A DNA stretch of 64,000 nt. Source: Candidatus Neomicrothrix sp. UBA2974. Its GTDB lineage: Bacteria; Actinomycetota; Acidimicrobiia; Acidimicrobiales; MedAcidi-G1. The notes beneath the pieces were generated by a model. It saw only the letters and a list, made by a program, of their open reading frames with translations, made no database searches and had not been told where the DNA came from. The DNA is taken from contig DEAU01000010.1 of assembly GCA_002348705.1 (NCBI GenBank), positions 71,271 to 135,270 on the forward strand. Direction: 5' to 3'. A program made the translations under genes and the position numbers. Shown piece by piece: positions 25,436 to 33,860 of the stretch. Every line of letters begins with the position of its first letter. Position 1 is the stretch's first letter.

Positions 25436-27124
25436 ATGGGGTTGGGAAGGACCGTCAGTGGAGGCAGCAACTTGCAGGGAACCCCAGTTGAGCTAGACGT
25501 CAGACGAAAGGGATCCCCAGCGGACCGAATTGAGGTTCCCTACCGTCGCCACTGGCCACTCGCCGGTCCCGACGAGCGGGTGAAAGTGCTTCTCATCTAC
25601 CCGAATTATCGGGGGATGAACATGCTCCCTCCGGCCATCGGGCTGCTCTCGGCCTGTCTGCTGGAAAGCGGTCACGAGGTCGAACTGTTCGACACCACCT
25701 ACTACGCCTCAGTTGACGAGGACGACGGGGAGTTAAAGGACTCCGATGGGAAGAAGAGCGACCAGCTCATGGCTCGTCCGTTTGAGATGCCGATCGAACT
25801 CACCTTAAAGACCTCGGACGTTCTCGATGACTTTGCAGAAATGGTGGACCGCTTCAAGCCGGACATTCTTGCGCTTTCCTGCACTGAAGACATGTGGCAT
25901 TTGGGCCTTCGGCTCCTGCGCCACCAACGTTCTCGGAAAGAGATCTTGACTATTGCCGGAGGAGTGTTTCCCACCTTCGCTCCTGAGCTAGTCCTGGGTC
26001 ATGACGAGGTCGATATTGTTTGCAAGGGAGAGGGTGAGGACGCCCTTCGCCTTCTTGCCGATCGGGTCGGTCGTGGCGAAGACTACGCGGACATCCCCAA
26101 CCTTTGGACGAAGTTGCCCGACGGCACTCTCCAAAGCAATCCGATCGAAATGGTCGACATGAATGCCAACCCTCTGATTGATCTGGACCACTTTGAGGAG
26201 GCACGCTTCTATCGACCAATGGGTGGCCGGGTCTGGAGAATGTTTCCGGTTGAGACCCACCGCGGGTGTCCTTACAAATGCGCTTTTTGCAACTCGCCCA
26301 GTCAGATGGCGATGTACCGAAACGAAATCGGTGAGAACTATCTTCGTCGCAAGACATTTGAGAACATGTTCCGCGAACTGACTTTCTACAAAGAGGAGAT
26401 GGGAGCCGAGTACCTGTATTTCTGGGCTGACACATTCTTTTCCTGGAAACCAGGAGAGTTTGAGACTTTTGCCGAGATGTACGAGGACATAGACCTGCCT
26501 TTTTGGTGCCAGACTCGGGTCGAGACTGTCGAGTATGAACGGCTGAAGCGTCTTAAGGAGATCGGATGTGCACGGATCTCCTTTGGTCTCGAGCACGGGA
26601 ACGAGGAGTTCCGAGCTACCTGGTTGAAGCGTCGGATGTCCAATGAGTTGATTGTCGACAACTTTGCCATCGTCAATGAGGTCGACATCCCGTTCAGCGT
26701 TAACAACATCCTCGGTTTTCCTCATGAGACTCGGGAGTTGGCTTTCGACACGATCAGATTGAATCGAAAATTCAAGTGCAGCGACCGCAATGCTTATGCG
26801 TTTACGCCGTTCCACGGGACGCCACTTCGAGAGGAATGCGAACGGTTGGGCTATCTAGAGGACGAAGACATCGTGCGCTCCATGGTTACCGATGGGACGC
26901 CGCTGGATATGCCGCAGTTTCCGCGGTCCCAAGTACTGTCCCTTGTGAAGACCTTCAATATGTATGTCCGGTTCGAAGAGGAGCGTTGGCCAGAGGTTGA
27001 ACTGGCCGAACAGGACACAACAGAGGGCCGCGAGAAGTATGAGGAACTGAGGCAAGAGTTCGTGGCCCGCTTCTGGTCAGCCGGACCGTCTACAAGCTTC
27101 GAGGAGGCTTCGGCTTCCGTTTAA
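25436..27124 (+). CDS. B12-binding-domain radical SAM protein
   Basis: This protein of about 562 residues has an N-terminal cobalamin-binding-like domain (VKVLLIYPNYRG, then PPAIGLLSACLLESGHEVEL) and a radical SAM core with Cys278, Cys282 and Cys285 in RGCPYKCAFC, the CxxxCxxC cluster site. Later segments (ARISFGLEHGNEEFR, SVNNILGFPHET) are typical of the class. Members methylate or rearrange unactivated carbons; the substrate is unknown. The start is uncertain: ATG 25436 is used, GTG 25580 sits exactly at the first conserved strand, and the frame is open back into the preceding gene. It ends the glycan cluster. Confidence 0.83.
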   Translation: MGLGRTVSGGSNLQGTPVELDVRRKGSPADRIEVPYRRHWPLAGPDERVKVLLIYPNYRGMNMLPPAIGLLSACLLESGHEVELFDTTYYASVDEDDGELKDSDGKKSDQLMARPFEMPIELTLKTSDVLDDFAEMVDRFKPDILALSCTEDMWHLGLRLLRHQRSRKEILTIAGGVFPTFAPELVLGHDEVDIVCKGEGEDALRLLADRVGRGEDYADIPNLWTKLPDGTLQSNPIEMVDMNANPLIDLDHFEEARFYRPMGGRVWRMFPVETHRGCPYKCAFCNSPSQMAMYRNEIGENYLRRKTFENMFRELTFYKEEMGAEYLYFWADTFFSWKPGEFETFAEMYEDIDLPFWCQTRVETVEYERLKRLKEIGCARISFGLEHGNEEFRATWLKRRMSNELIVDNFAIVNEVDIPFSVNNILGFPHETRELAFDTIRLNRKFKCSDRNAYAFTPFHGTPLREECERLGYLEDEDIVRSMVTDGTPLDMPQFPRSQVLSLVKTFNMYVRFEEERWPEVELAEQDTTEGREKYEELRQEFVARFWSAGPSTSFEEASASV

Positions 27125-27154
27125 CCGCAGAAAAGGGCTACGAGCGAGCACCGA

Positions 27155-27160
27155 TAGCCT
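27155..27160 (+). promoter_or_regulatory. -10 box TAGCCT, probable leaderless promoter
   Basis: CCGATAGCCT ends seven bases before the ATG of the Lpd-like gene at 27168. The same CCGATAGCCT string precedes the gene at 37377. No -35 element is obvious. Confidence 0.6.
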
Positions 27161-27167
27161 GATTCCC

Positions 27168-28532
27168 ATGCGGCCGCTGCGATTCGTAGTAATTGGCGGT
27201 GGTCCCGGCGGGAACTCTGCAGCTACTCACGCCGCCCGACATGGTGCCGAGGTGGTGGTCATAGAGAAGGATGTGATAGGCGGTGCAGCCCACCTATGGG
27301 ACTGCATCCCTTCCAAGGCCATGATTGCCACCGGAGGGGCTATGTCTTTTCTGGCTCGGGCCGGCGGTATGGGTCTCGGTGACGTCAGTCCGCGGATCGA
27401 CGTGGACAACTTGAGCAGTCGTTTGGCGCGGATCGAAGAACGTATCCACAGATCAACCACCCTGCTTCTTGAGAGCCAGAATGTGCGGATCATCGACGGG
27501 ACTGGCTCACTTAAGGGGCCCCATGAAGTGGCTGCTCAGACGGCGGATGGAATAGAGGAGATTGAGGCCGATGTGGTGGTGCTCAGCACCGGTAGCCGGC
27601 CTCGGATCCCCGAATTCGTCGATGTTGACGGAGAGCGGATACTGACCACCCGGGATGCCTACCCTCCGAACGAGTTTCCCGAGCACGTCGTCGTAATTGG
27701 CTCTGGTGTTACAGGAGTGGAGTTCGTCCACATGTTCAAGTCCTATGGCTGCGAAGTCACGCTCGTGGTCAGTCGACAGCAGGTTCTTCCCCAAAAGGAT
27801 CCGGAGGTGGCTGCTGCACTCGAAGCGGACTTTCTCCGGCGCGGTGTGCGCCTGGTCAAGGGAGCGCGGGCGGAATCGGTGACCCGCGGCGGAGATCGGG
27901 TGACTGTGTGCTGCGACGACGGACGAGTAGCCGAGGGGAGCCACGTGATCTTGGCCGTGGGATCTGTTCCGAACAGTGAAGGGTTAGGTCTCGATACCGT
28001 CGGGATCGAAACCGAGGCCGGGTATATCCCAATTGACCCTTACTGTCGGACGTCCGTTCCCCACATTTATGCAGCAGGCGACGTGTCCGGAAAGCTGCCA
28101 CTGTCTTCGGTGGCTCAGATGCAGGGCCGCAAGATTGCTCAGCACGCCATGGGACTCGCCGAGGATCGACCTCACCGGCAACTGGACTACGACAAAGCAG
28201 CATCAGCGGTCTTTGCCGAACCAGAGATCGCTGATGTCGGCTTAGCCGAGGCCGACGCCTTTGCCGAGGGCCGAAAGATCCGTGTAACCAAGGTGCCGTT
28301 CTCTGCGTCTGCTAAAGCGGTCATCAATGATGACTCTCGAGGCTTTATCAAGATCGTCTCGGATCCGGCTACTGGCGTCGTTTTGGGTGGCTCGATCGTC
28401 GGTCTGCACGCCGCCGAACTGATCTCCATCGTGGCGTTGGCTGTCACGGCTGGACTCACAGTGCAGGACATCCAAGAGAGCCTTTTCGTACATCCCACAT
28501 TGGCTGAAGCGCTGGCTGACGCCGCCGAATAG
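27168..28532 (+). CDS. Lpd-like flavoprotein, probable NAD(P)H-quinone oxidoreductase
   Basis: This 454-residue flavoprotein has the pyridine nucleotide-disulfide oxidoreductase fold. FAD binds at VVIGGGPGGNSAA, NAD at VVIGSGVTGVEFVH, with the second FAD motif IYAAGDVSG and a C-terminal dimerisation domain ending in FVHPTLAEAL. In true dihydrolipoyl dehydrogenases the active site reads C-x4-C before IPSK. Here the segment is GGAAHLWDCIPSK, so the first cysteine is missing and no redox disulfide can form. That is reminiscent of mycobacterial LpdA, a quinone reductase. The function is thus inferred as NAD(P)H-quinone or related reduction. Confidence 0.82.
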   Translation: MRPLRFVVIGGGPGGNSAATHAARHGAEVVVIEKDVIGGAAHLWDCIPSKAMIATGGAMSFLARAGGMGLGDVSPRIDVDNLSSRLARIEERIHRSTTLLLESQNVRIIDGTGSLKGPHEVAAQTADGIEEIEADVVVLSTGSRPRIPEFVDVDGERILTTRDAYPPNEFPEHVVVIGSGVTGVEFVHMFKSYGCEVTLVVSRQQVLPQKDPEVAAALEADFLRRGVRLVKGARAESVTRGGDRVTVCCDDGRVAEGSHVILAVGSVPNSEGLGLDTVGIETEAGYIPIDPYCRTSVPHIYAAGDVSGKLPLSSVAQMQGRKIAQHAMGLAEDRPHRQLDYDKAASAVFAEPEIADVGLAEADAFAEGRKIRVTKVPFSASAKAVINDDSRGFIKIVSDPATGVVLGGSIVGLHAAELISIVALAVTAGLTVQDIQESLFVHPTLAEALADAAE

Positions 28533-28541
28533 CCAGTTTTC

Positions 28542-28560
28542 CTTTCCGTCGACCGGAAAG
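28542..28560. terminator. Inverted repeat between converging genes, possible bidirectional terminator
   Basis: A perfect 7-bp stem (CTTTCCG / CGGAAAG) with a 5-base loop lies in the 34-base gap between the converging Lpd-like and biotin carboxylase genes. Its place fits a bidirectional terminator, but no T-run follows the stem on either strand, so the call is tentative. Confidence 0.4.
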
Positions 28561-28566
28561 ATCCCG

Positions 28567-30315
28567 CTACTCGATCACAACTACGAGGTCGCCGCTACCC
28601 ACTGAATCTCCTGAAGCAACCAGAACCTCAGAGACTGTCCCGGACTTGTCTGCGGTCACGTTGTTCTCCATCTTCATGGCTTCCAGCACACAGACCGGAT
28701 CGCCGGCCTCGACAGAGTCACCAACGGCAACGAGTACCTTGACGATAGTTCCCTGCATAGGAACTGCGACTCGGCCGTCGCCTCCGCCACTGGAATTGTT
28801 GGAGCGTCGGCTACGTGGCCGCCCGGGCCGAGTGGGTGAAGCCGCCTCGGGAACCCAAAGGCTCACCGCGAACCGACGGCCGTCAACCTCAACGGTGGTG
28901 TCCTTGCGAACGGTCGCCACTGTGGCGTTGTCACCGGTTGGCTCGCTCACATCGGTGTCGGCCTGTTCGTCGGAGAGGTCGAGTACCTCTTCGACCCACT
29001 TAGTTGAGTGGGTCACTGAGGCAAAGTCTGGATGGGCGAGGATTGCCACGTCGGCTGGGATAGTCGTGGCTACGCCGTCGACCACCATTTCATCCAGTGC
29101 CCGCAGTGCGCGACTGATGGCAACGTCGCGGTCTCGGCCCCAGACGACCAGTTTGCCGATCAGATTGTCGTAGAACTGGCTGACCTCATCGCCCGCTTCG
29201 TATCCGCCGTCGAAGCGAACTCCAAAGCCGTCGGGCACCTTGAGGTCGGTGATCCTTCCAGGGCTAGGAAGGAAGGCGCCGCCAGCTGGATCCTCGGCGT
29301 TAATCCGGACCTCGATGGCATGTCCGGAAATAGTCACCTCACTCTGACTAAACGTGAGCGGCTCTCCGGACGCGATGAGAAGTTGCTGTTCGACGAGGTC
29401 GAGGCCGGTCACCAGTTCGGTCACCGGATGCTCCACTTGGAGACGGGTGTTCATCTCCAGGTAGTAGAAGGAGCCGTCTTCGTAGAGAAATTCGACCGTT
29501 CCGGCATTCGTGTATCCACAACCGAGAGCTACTGCTACTGCAGCCTCGCCCATGGCAGTCCGGTCGGCGTCGGGAAGTGCCGGGGCGGGAGCTTCCTCGA
29601 TGAGCTTCTGGTGTCGACGCTGGGCCGAACAGTCTCGTTCACCTAGGTATACGGCGTTGCCGTGGGAGTCGGCGAGAACTTGTATCTCTATGTGGCGGGG
29701 GGCGGTGAGGTATCTCTCCATGTAGATCTCATCGCGTGCGAAGTAGGCCATTGCCTCGCGCTTTGCTGACTCGATGGCGTCCTCGATGGCATCCTCCCCG
29801 GGTACCACCTTCATCCCGCGTCCACCGCCCCCGTAGGCAGCTTTGATGGCGATTGGATAGCCGTGTTCGGCACCGAAGGCCCGAACCTCTTCAGGGTCGG
29901 TGATGAAGTCGGTTGTTCCGGGGACCCCTTGGACGCCCACCTTCTCAGCAGCCTGTCGGGCGCTGATCTTGTCTCCCATAACCTCAATGGCTTCTGCCGA
30001 AGGCCCGATGAAAGTGACGCCTCGGTTGGTGACTGCTTGGGCGAAATCTGCGTTTTCCGAGAAGAATCCGTAACCAGGGTGCACGGCGTCTGCACCGGTG
30101 CGGTCGATCACCGCGAGGATGGATTCCGTGTCGAGGTAGCTTTCGGCGGCTGTCTGGCCACCAAGGGCGTAGGCCTCGTCAGCCAGACGCGTGTGCAGGG
30201 AGTTTCGGTCGAGGTCGGAGTAGACGGCAACCGTGGCTACGCCCAATTCTCGGCAGGCTCGTATTACGCGTACTGCGATTTCGCCCCGGTTGGCGATCAG
30301 GACCTTGGTGAACAC
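28567..30315 (-). CDS. bccA: Biotin carboxylase-BCCP fusion (acyl-CoA carboxylase alpha subunit)
   Basis: This 582-residue protein carries both halves of an actinobacterial acyl-CoA carboxylase alpha chain. The biotin carboxylase part (residues 1 to about 445) starts with KVLIANRGEIAVRVIRACRELG and includes the HPGYGFFSEN and AAYGGGGRGM ATP-grasp motifs and EMNTRLQVEHPVTE. The BCCP part at the C-terminus has EAMKM with the biotinyl lysine at about residue 548. It carboxylates biotin for acetyl- or propionyl-CoA carboxylation; no beta subunit is in the window. Start is GTG. The biotin ligase that would modify it starts 18 bp away on the other strand. Confidence 0.93.
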   Translation of the reverse strand: MFTKVLIANRGEIAVRVIRACRELGVATVAVYSDLDRNSLHTRLADEAYALGGQTAAESYLDTESILAVIDRTGADAVHPGYGFFSENADFAQAVTNRGVTFIGPSAEAIEVMGDKISARQAAEKVGVQGVPGTTDFITDPEEVRAFGAEHGYPIAIKAAYGGGGRGMKVVPGEDAIEDAIESAKREAMAYFARDEIYMERYLTAPRHIEIQVLADSHGNAVYLGERDCSAQRRHQKLIEEAPAPALPDADRTAMGEAAVAVALGCGYTNAGTVEFLYEDGSFYYLEMNTRLQVEHPVTELVTGLDLVEQQLLIASGEPLTFSQSEVTISGHAIEVRINAEDPAGGAFLPSPGRITDLKVPDGFGVRFDGGYEAGDEVSQFYDNLIGKLVVWGRDRDVAISRALRALDEMVVDGVATTIPADVAILAHPDFASVTHSTKWVEEVLDLSDEQADTDVSEPTGDNATVATVRKDTTVEVDGRRFAVSLWVPEAASPTRPGRPRSRRSNNSSGGGDGRVAVPMQGTIVKVLVAVGDSVEAGDPVCVLEAMKMENNVTADKSGTVSEVLVASGDSVGSGDLVVVIE

Positions 30316-30320
30316 TTCTC

Positions 30321-30326
30321 TATCAT
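30321..30326 (+). promoter_or_regulatory. -10 box TATCAT, probable leaderless birA promoter
   Basis: TATCAT lies seven bases before the birA ATG at 30334, inside the 18-bp gap that separates it from the divergent bccA start. No Shine-Dalgarno is present before birA, which agrees with leaderless initiation. Confidence 0.5.
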
Positions 30327-30333
30327 CGCCTGA

Positions 30334-31179
30334 ATGGAGGCCTCATCGCGTTACCGAGACAAGAGGTTTGGTTCAGAGGCAAGAAATTTGGGCGAGACGC
30401 GCTTTCGACTTGAGTACGTCGGGGAGACGGGATCCACCAATGCCGATCTCGTAAAACGCGCAAACCAAGGTGCATCGGAAGGGCTGGTATTGATAGCCGG
30501 TCACCAAACGACGGGCCGAGGCCGCTTGAACCGTCGTTGGACAGCGCCGCCGGGAACCAATCTTCTTTTCTCGGTTCTGTTGCGGCCAGACTGGCCGGCG
30601 AATCGCCTTCGTCTAGCGACCTCTGCTCTCGCAGTTTCTCTGGTCGATGCCTTGCATTTGCACTTGGAGGGAACGGGAGTCTCTGCATCGGTTAAGTGGC
30701 CGAACGACGTCCTGCTTGTCGGCTCGGACCAACCGTCCTGCAACGATGGCAAATTAGCAGGAGTCCTTGCAGAGTTGATCGAGGTCGATCCACCCGTCGT
30801 AGTCGTTGGTATGGGGGTAAACGTCAACTGGCCAGTAGCAGGTGACGAAGCGCCGCCTGGAGCAACTTCCCTGGCATCGGCAGGTCTCAACCTTGCCCCG
30901 ATGGTTCTGGTCGGCGAGATCCTTGAAGGCTTCGAGTCCTGGTGCACACTCTTGGGCCAGGAATGTGGCGCCAGAGATCTTCGAGAGGCGCACCTCCGGA
31001 GATCAGACACAGTGGGCCAGCAGGTGTCTGTGGAACTCGCTTCAGGTCCGGTGAACGGGATGGCGGCCGATCTGGGCCTGGACGGTGGGCTCGTCCTTGA
31101 TGTGTCAGGAGCAAAGTTCGAAGTTCGTAGTGGTGACGTGATCCATCTTCGAACAACCTCTGAAGACGATCCCGCTTAA
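30334..31179 (+). CDS. birA: Biotin-[acetyl-CoA-carboxylase] ligase
   Basis: This 281-residue ligase activates biotin with ATP and attaches it to the BCCP lysine. The biotinyl-AMP loop is GRGRLNRRW near residues 63-71, followed by NLLFSVLLRP, SVKWPNDVLL and KLAGVLAEL, with GMGVNVNWP further on. A small C-terminal domain follows. No N-terminal helix-turn-helix is present, so unlike the E. coli enzyme it is not expected to bind DNA. It faces bccA, its likely protein substrate, head to head with an 18-bp gap. It converges on the class IV aminotransferase gene with 16 bases between the ends. Confidence 0.92.
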   Translation: MEASSRYRDKRFGSEARNLGETRFRLEYVGETGSTNADLVKRANQGASEGLVLIAGHQTTGRGRLNRRWTAPPGTNLLFSVLLRPDWPANRLRLATSALAVSLVDALHLHLEGTGVSASVKWPNDVLLVGSDQPSCNDGKLAGVLAELIEVDPPVVVVGMGVNVNWPVAGDEAPPGATSLASAGLNLAPMVLVGEILEGFESWCTLLGQECGARDLREAHLRRSDTVGQQVSVELASGPVNGMAADLGLDGGLVLDVSGAKFEVRSGDVIHLRTTSEDDPA

Positions 31180-31195
31180 CATTGAGAATTTCGGT

Positions 31196-32050
31196 TCAGG
31201 GATCCAGTGAGGAGTCTTGGATTCCGGCAAATGCCTCCTTCACACGAGCAGTCACCGGGCCGGGCGCTGTAGCGAACGATCTCTCTAGTGCACCACTAAA
31301 TGCAGAGATGGGACTGACATCACGAGTAGACGAGGTTAGAAAGGCCTCATCAGAGGCCAGAAGTTCCTCCGGAGCGAGTTCGCGGACCTCAACCTCGTCG
31401 ATGAGTCTTTCTAGAACCAATTCTCTCGTGATTCCGGCCAAGCATCCAGAGCTAAGCGGAGGCGTGGTGGGCACGCCATCTATCACGAGGAAGAGGTTGG
31501 TTCCCGTTCCTTCACAGAAATTTCCTGCCACGTTGAGAAAGATCGCCTCGGTGCAGCCGGCACGCTTTGCTGCGGCTAGCGCCACTGTGTTCTCTGCGTA
31601 TGAAGTGGTCTTTAGTCCGGAGAGGGCACCGTGTTCGTTGCGACGCCAGTCCACCACATGGACCTTTTCGGCTGTTGGCCAGGCGACTGCGGGTGAGGCG
31701 GCGACAATCAGCGTCCCTTCATGACCACCCCTAGCCGAACTCAGGGGGCCTGGGCCGCTCGACCAAGTAATCCGCAGTAGGCCGGCGTCCGGGTCGGCTG
31801 TTAGCACCTCGTCGATGGCAGACCGGAGGCGTGCTTCACCGACCTCGGAGAGACCGAGTCCGGAAGCGGACCGGTTCAACCGACGGAGGTGCCGTGTCAG
31901 CGTGAATGGCGTGCCATTGACCACCTTCATGGTTTCGAACACAGCGTCTCCGACGACGACAGCGTGGTCGAAGGCGGTGATCGACGCTTCATCGGGTCCG
32001 ACGAGTCGTCCGTTGACCCAACAAGTCGCGGCGGGGAGGGATGCGGCCAT
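31196..32050 (-). CDS. Class IV PLP aminotransferase / aminodeoxychorismate lyase-like
   Basis: This 284-residue PLP enzyme belongs to fold-type IV, which holds branched-chain aminotransferases, D-amino acid aminotransferases and 4-amino-4-deoxychorismate lyase (PabC). The PLP lysine is Lys147 in LKTTSYAEN; EGTGTNLFLV is the phosphate-binding region and FLTSSTRDVSPI the C-terminal one. The short length and the FDHAVVVGDAVFET start fit PabC or D-amino-acid transaminase at least as well as branched-chain enzymes, so I leave the symbol open. TAGCCT lies six bases before the ATG, suggesting a leaderless transcript. Confidence 0.8.
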   Translation of the reverse strand: MAASLPAATCWVNGRLVGPDEASITAFDHAVVVGDAVFETMKVVNGTPFTLTRHLRRLNRSASGLGLSEVGEARLRSAIDEVLTADPDAGLLRITWSSGPGPLSSARGGHEGTLIVAASPAVAWPTAEKVHVVDWRRNEHGALSGLKTTSYAENTVALAAAKRAGCTEAIFLNVAGNFCEGTGTNLFLVIDGVPTTPPLSSGCLAGITRELVLERLIDEVEVRELAPEELLASDEAFLTSSTRDVSPISAFSGALERSFATAPGPVTARVKEAFAGIQDSSLDP

Positions 32051-32056
32051 CGCTGG

Positions 32057-32062
32057 AGGCTA
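32057..32062 (-). promoter_or_regulatory. -10 box TAGCCT, probable leaderless promoter
   Basis: On the minus strand TAGCCT sits six bases before the ATG at 32050. The divergent LCP gene has its own TAGTGT box about 100 bases away, so the 129-base gap holds two promoters. Confidence 0.55.
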
Positions 32063-32166
32063 GGCGTTGTGATCTGGGAATCGAGAGCGCCCCGTCAGGA
32101 CAACGATTGGTGAGGCTTTATTCGTCCTCAGTCATGGGGCGTCCGAGTCTGGCTAGAGGCCGCTGG

Positions 32167-32172
32167 TAGTGT
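32167..32172 (+). promoter_or_regulatory. -10 box TAGTGT, probable leaderless promoter of the LCP gene
   Basis: TAGTGT lies seven bases before the GTG start at 32180. No ribosome-binding site is visible between them. Confidence 0.5.
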
Positions 32173-32179
32173 CCTGAGC

Positions 32180-33853
32180 GTGTCGGCCGGATCCGTCGAT
32201 GGGCCCGATTCGGTCGAAGAGCGTTCCAACGAATTGGGCGAGGCTCCAGAGATCGCGTCGGCGGAGGTTGGAGTCGGGCAGCCTTTGGGGAAAGACCCAT
32301 CGCCGGCCCGCCGAAGGACCTGGCCTCAGCGACTACTGATCGCAGGAAGCCTCTTTGTGGGCGTCGGCCTTCTGGTCGCTGCTGGACGTCTAAACGCCTT
32401 CGAGGAGACAGTGGGCAGCATCGTTCGGATTGACGTGCCAGCGGGTGTGCTCGCCGATCTTGAAGTTCCTATAGCCGAAGAGGGGAACGGTGGCACTCCA
32501 GCGGAATCGGTGGACATGGGGTCCTCGGATAAAGAGCGACCCTCGCCGCCAAGAAACCTTTTGCTGATTGGGACGGATAGCGCGGTTGGTCTTCCCGAGG
32601 ACGATCCGGCTGGGAAGCGTGATCGAACGCCAGGCGTAGCGCTGGCCGACGCAATCATGCTCCTCCGTCTTGACCCGCAATTGGGTACCGCGTCGCTTTT
32701 GTCATTGCCTCGTGACCTTTACGTGATGATCCATCGCGAGGGTGTGCCGGTCCGGGAGGAGAAGCTGGCCTCAGCGCTTTTGGTCGGGGGCATGGAACTA
32801 GGTGCACCAACTCTGGTTGAGACGGTGACCCGGAATTTTGGCGTGCCTATCCACAACTTCGCGGTCGTTGACTTCCTTGGCTTTGAAGAGGTGGTCGACG
32901 AGATCGGTGGAGTGCCCGTCTGGTTTCCCTACCCGACTCGTGACGTCGCCTCCGGCTTGTATGTTTCAGAGGCCGGATGCACAGTCCTTGATGGACGGGC
33001 GGGCCTAGCCTTCGTTCGTAGTCGGAAGTTGGAACTATTCGTTGAGGGTCGGTGGCAGAGGGTTGGCCTCTGGAACGATCTGGAGCGAAATCAACGCCAG
33101 CAGGATTTTCTGATCCTCGCGATGGAGCAGGTGGTCAACGCAGGGGCTCGGTCGATCATCGTGAGAGACGACCTGATCCAAGCAGCAGCCCGGTCGGTGG
33201 TTTTGGACGACCGACTGACTATTCGCACGCTGCTGAGTCTCGGCAACACCTTCGCCGGCTTCGATCCAGACGAGCTTGACCGGCACGTTCTTCCGGTCTA
33301 CGACGATGTAGTCGGCTCTTCTTCAGTATTACGCCTTCGACCAGAGTCTCGGCGGGTCTTTGACGTTTTTCGGGGTATCGCCCTGCGCCCCGAAGACGTT
33401 TCGGTCCTTCTGGTTGATGCTCGGGGACCGGTCGAGGAGTCTGTGCCTGCTCATGCCCAGTTGGTCCTCAAGGGCTTTCCGGTCGAGACAGCTATAGCCG
33501 AGGCGCTCGACATCACCGAAGTCCGCGCCCATCGGGAAGACTTTGCTGCGGCAGTCTTGGTCGGTCAGATGGTGACGCCTACACCGAAGTTTCGCTTCAC
33601 CGAAGACCCTGCGGCCGCCGCTCGACCGGTTGAACTGGTCCTTGGTAGGGACTTCGCATCTTTCCTTCTAGTTCCTCGCGCCCATCATGAGGTCGATGCC
33701 TTGGCACGGCTTGCCGTTTCTGACCCGGAAGCATTTGGCGAAGTGGGTGCGCCAGCGTTATCGGCACTTCCCACTCGCTCAGCAGCGCGGCTGGGGATGG
33801 AGGTTCCATTGAATGTGGATGGCCGACGACCTGATGGTTCATCATGTTCCTGA
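32180..33853 (+). CDS. LytR-CpsA-Psr (LCP) family glycopolymer ligase
   Basis: This 557-residue membrane-anchored protein has a cytoplasmic N-terminus of about 50 residues and one membrane helix (RLLIAGSLFVGVGLLVAAG, about residues 51-69). The extracellular LCP domain follows: LLLIGTDSA, ADAIMLLRLDP, LLSLPRDLYV with the conserved arginine, and GLAFVRSRK further on. A LytR C-terminal-like domain closes the protein. LCP enzymes move lipid-linked polymers onto peptidoglycan or arabinogalactan-type acceptors. It heads a run of three glycosyltransferases, so it may attach the polymer they help to build. Start is GTG. Confidence 0.88.
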   Translation: MSAGSVDGPDSVEERSNELGEAPEIASAEVGVGQPLGKDPSPARRRTWPQRLLIAGSLFVGVGLLVAAGRLNAFEETVGSIVRIDVPAGVLADLEVPIAEEGNGGTPAESVDMGSSDKERPSPPRNLLLIGTDSAVGLPEDDPAGKRDRTPGVALADAIMLLRLDPQLGTASLLSLPRDLYVMIHREGVPVREEKLASALLVGGMELGAPTLVETVTRNFGVPIHNFAVVDFLGFEEVVDEIGGVPVWFPYPTRDVASGLYVSEAGCTVLDGRAGLAFVRSRKLELFVEGRWQRVGLWNDLERNQRQQDFLILAMEQVVNAGARSIIVRDDLIQAAARSVVLDDRLTIRTLLSLGNTFAGFDPDELDRHVLPVYDDVVGSSSVLRLRPESRRVFDVFRGIALRPEDVSVLLVDARGPVEESVPAHAQLVLKGFPVETAIAEALDITEVRAHREDFAAAVLVGQMVTPTPKFRFTEDPAAAARPVELVLGRDFASFLLVPRAHHEVDALARLAVSDPEAFGEVGAPALSALPTRSAARLGMEVPLNVDGRRPDGSSCS

Positions 33854-33860
33854 GCGGGTC

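Noticed and set aside
25988..26815. 275-codon open frame on the minus strand opposite the radical SAM gene
   Set aside because: The opposite strand encodes the CxxxCxxC radical SAM core. The mirror frame has no recognisable motif.
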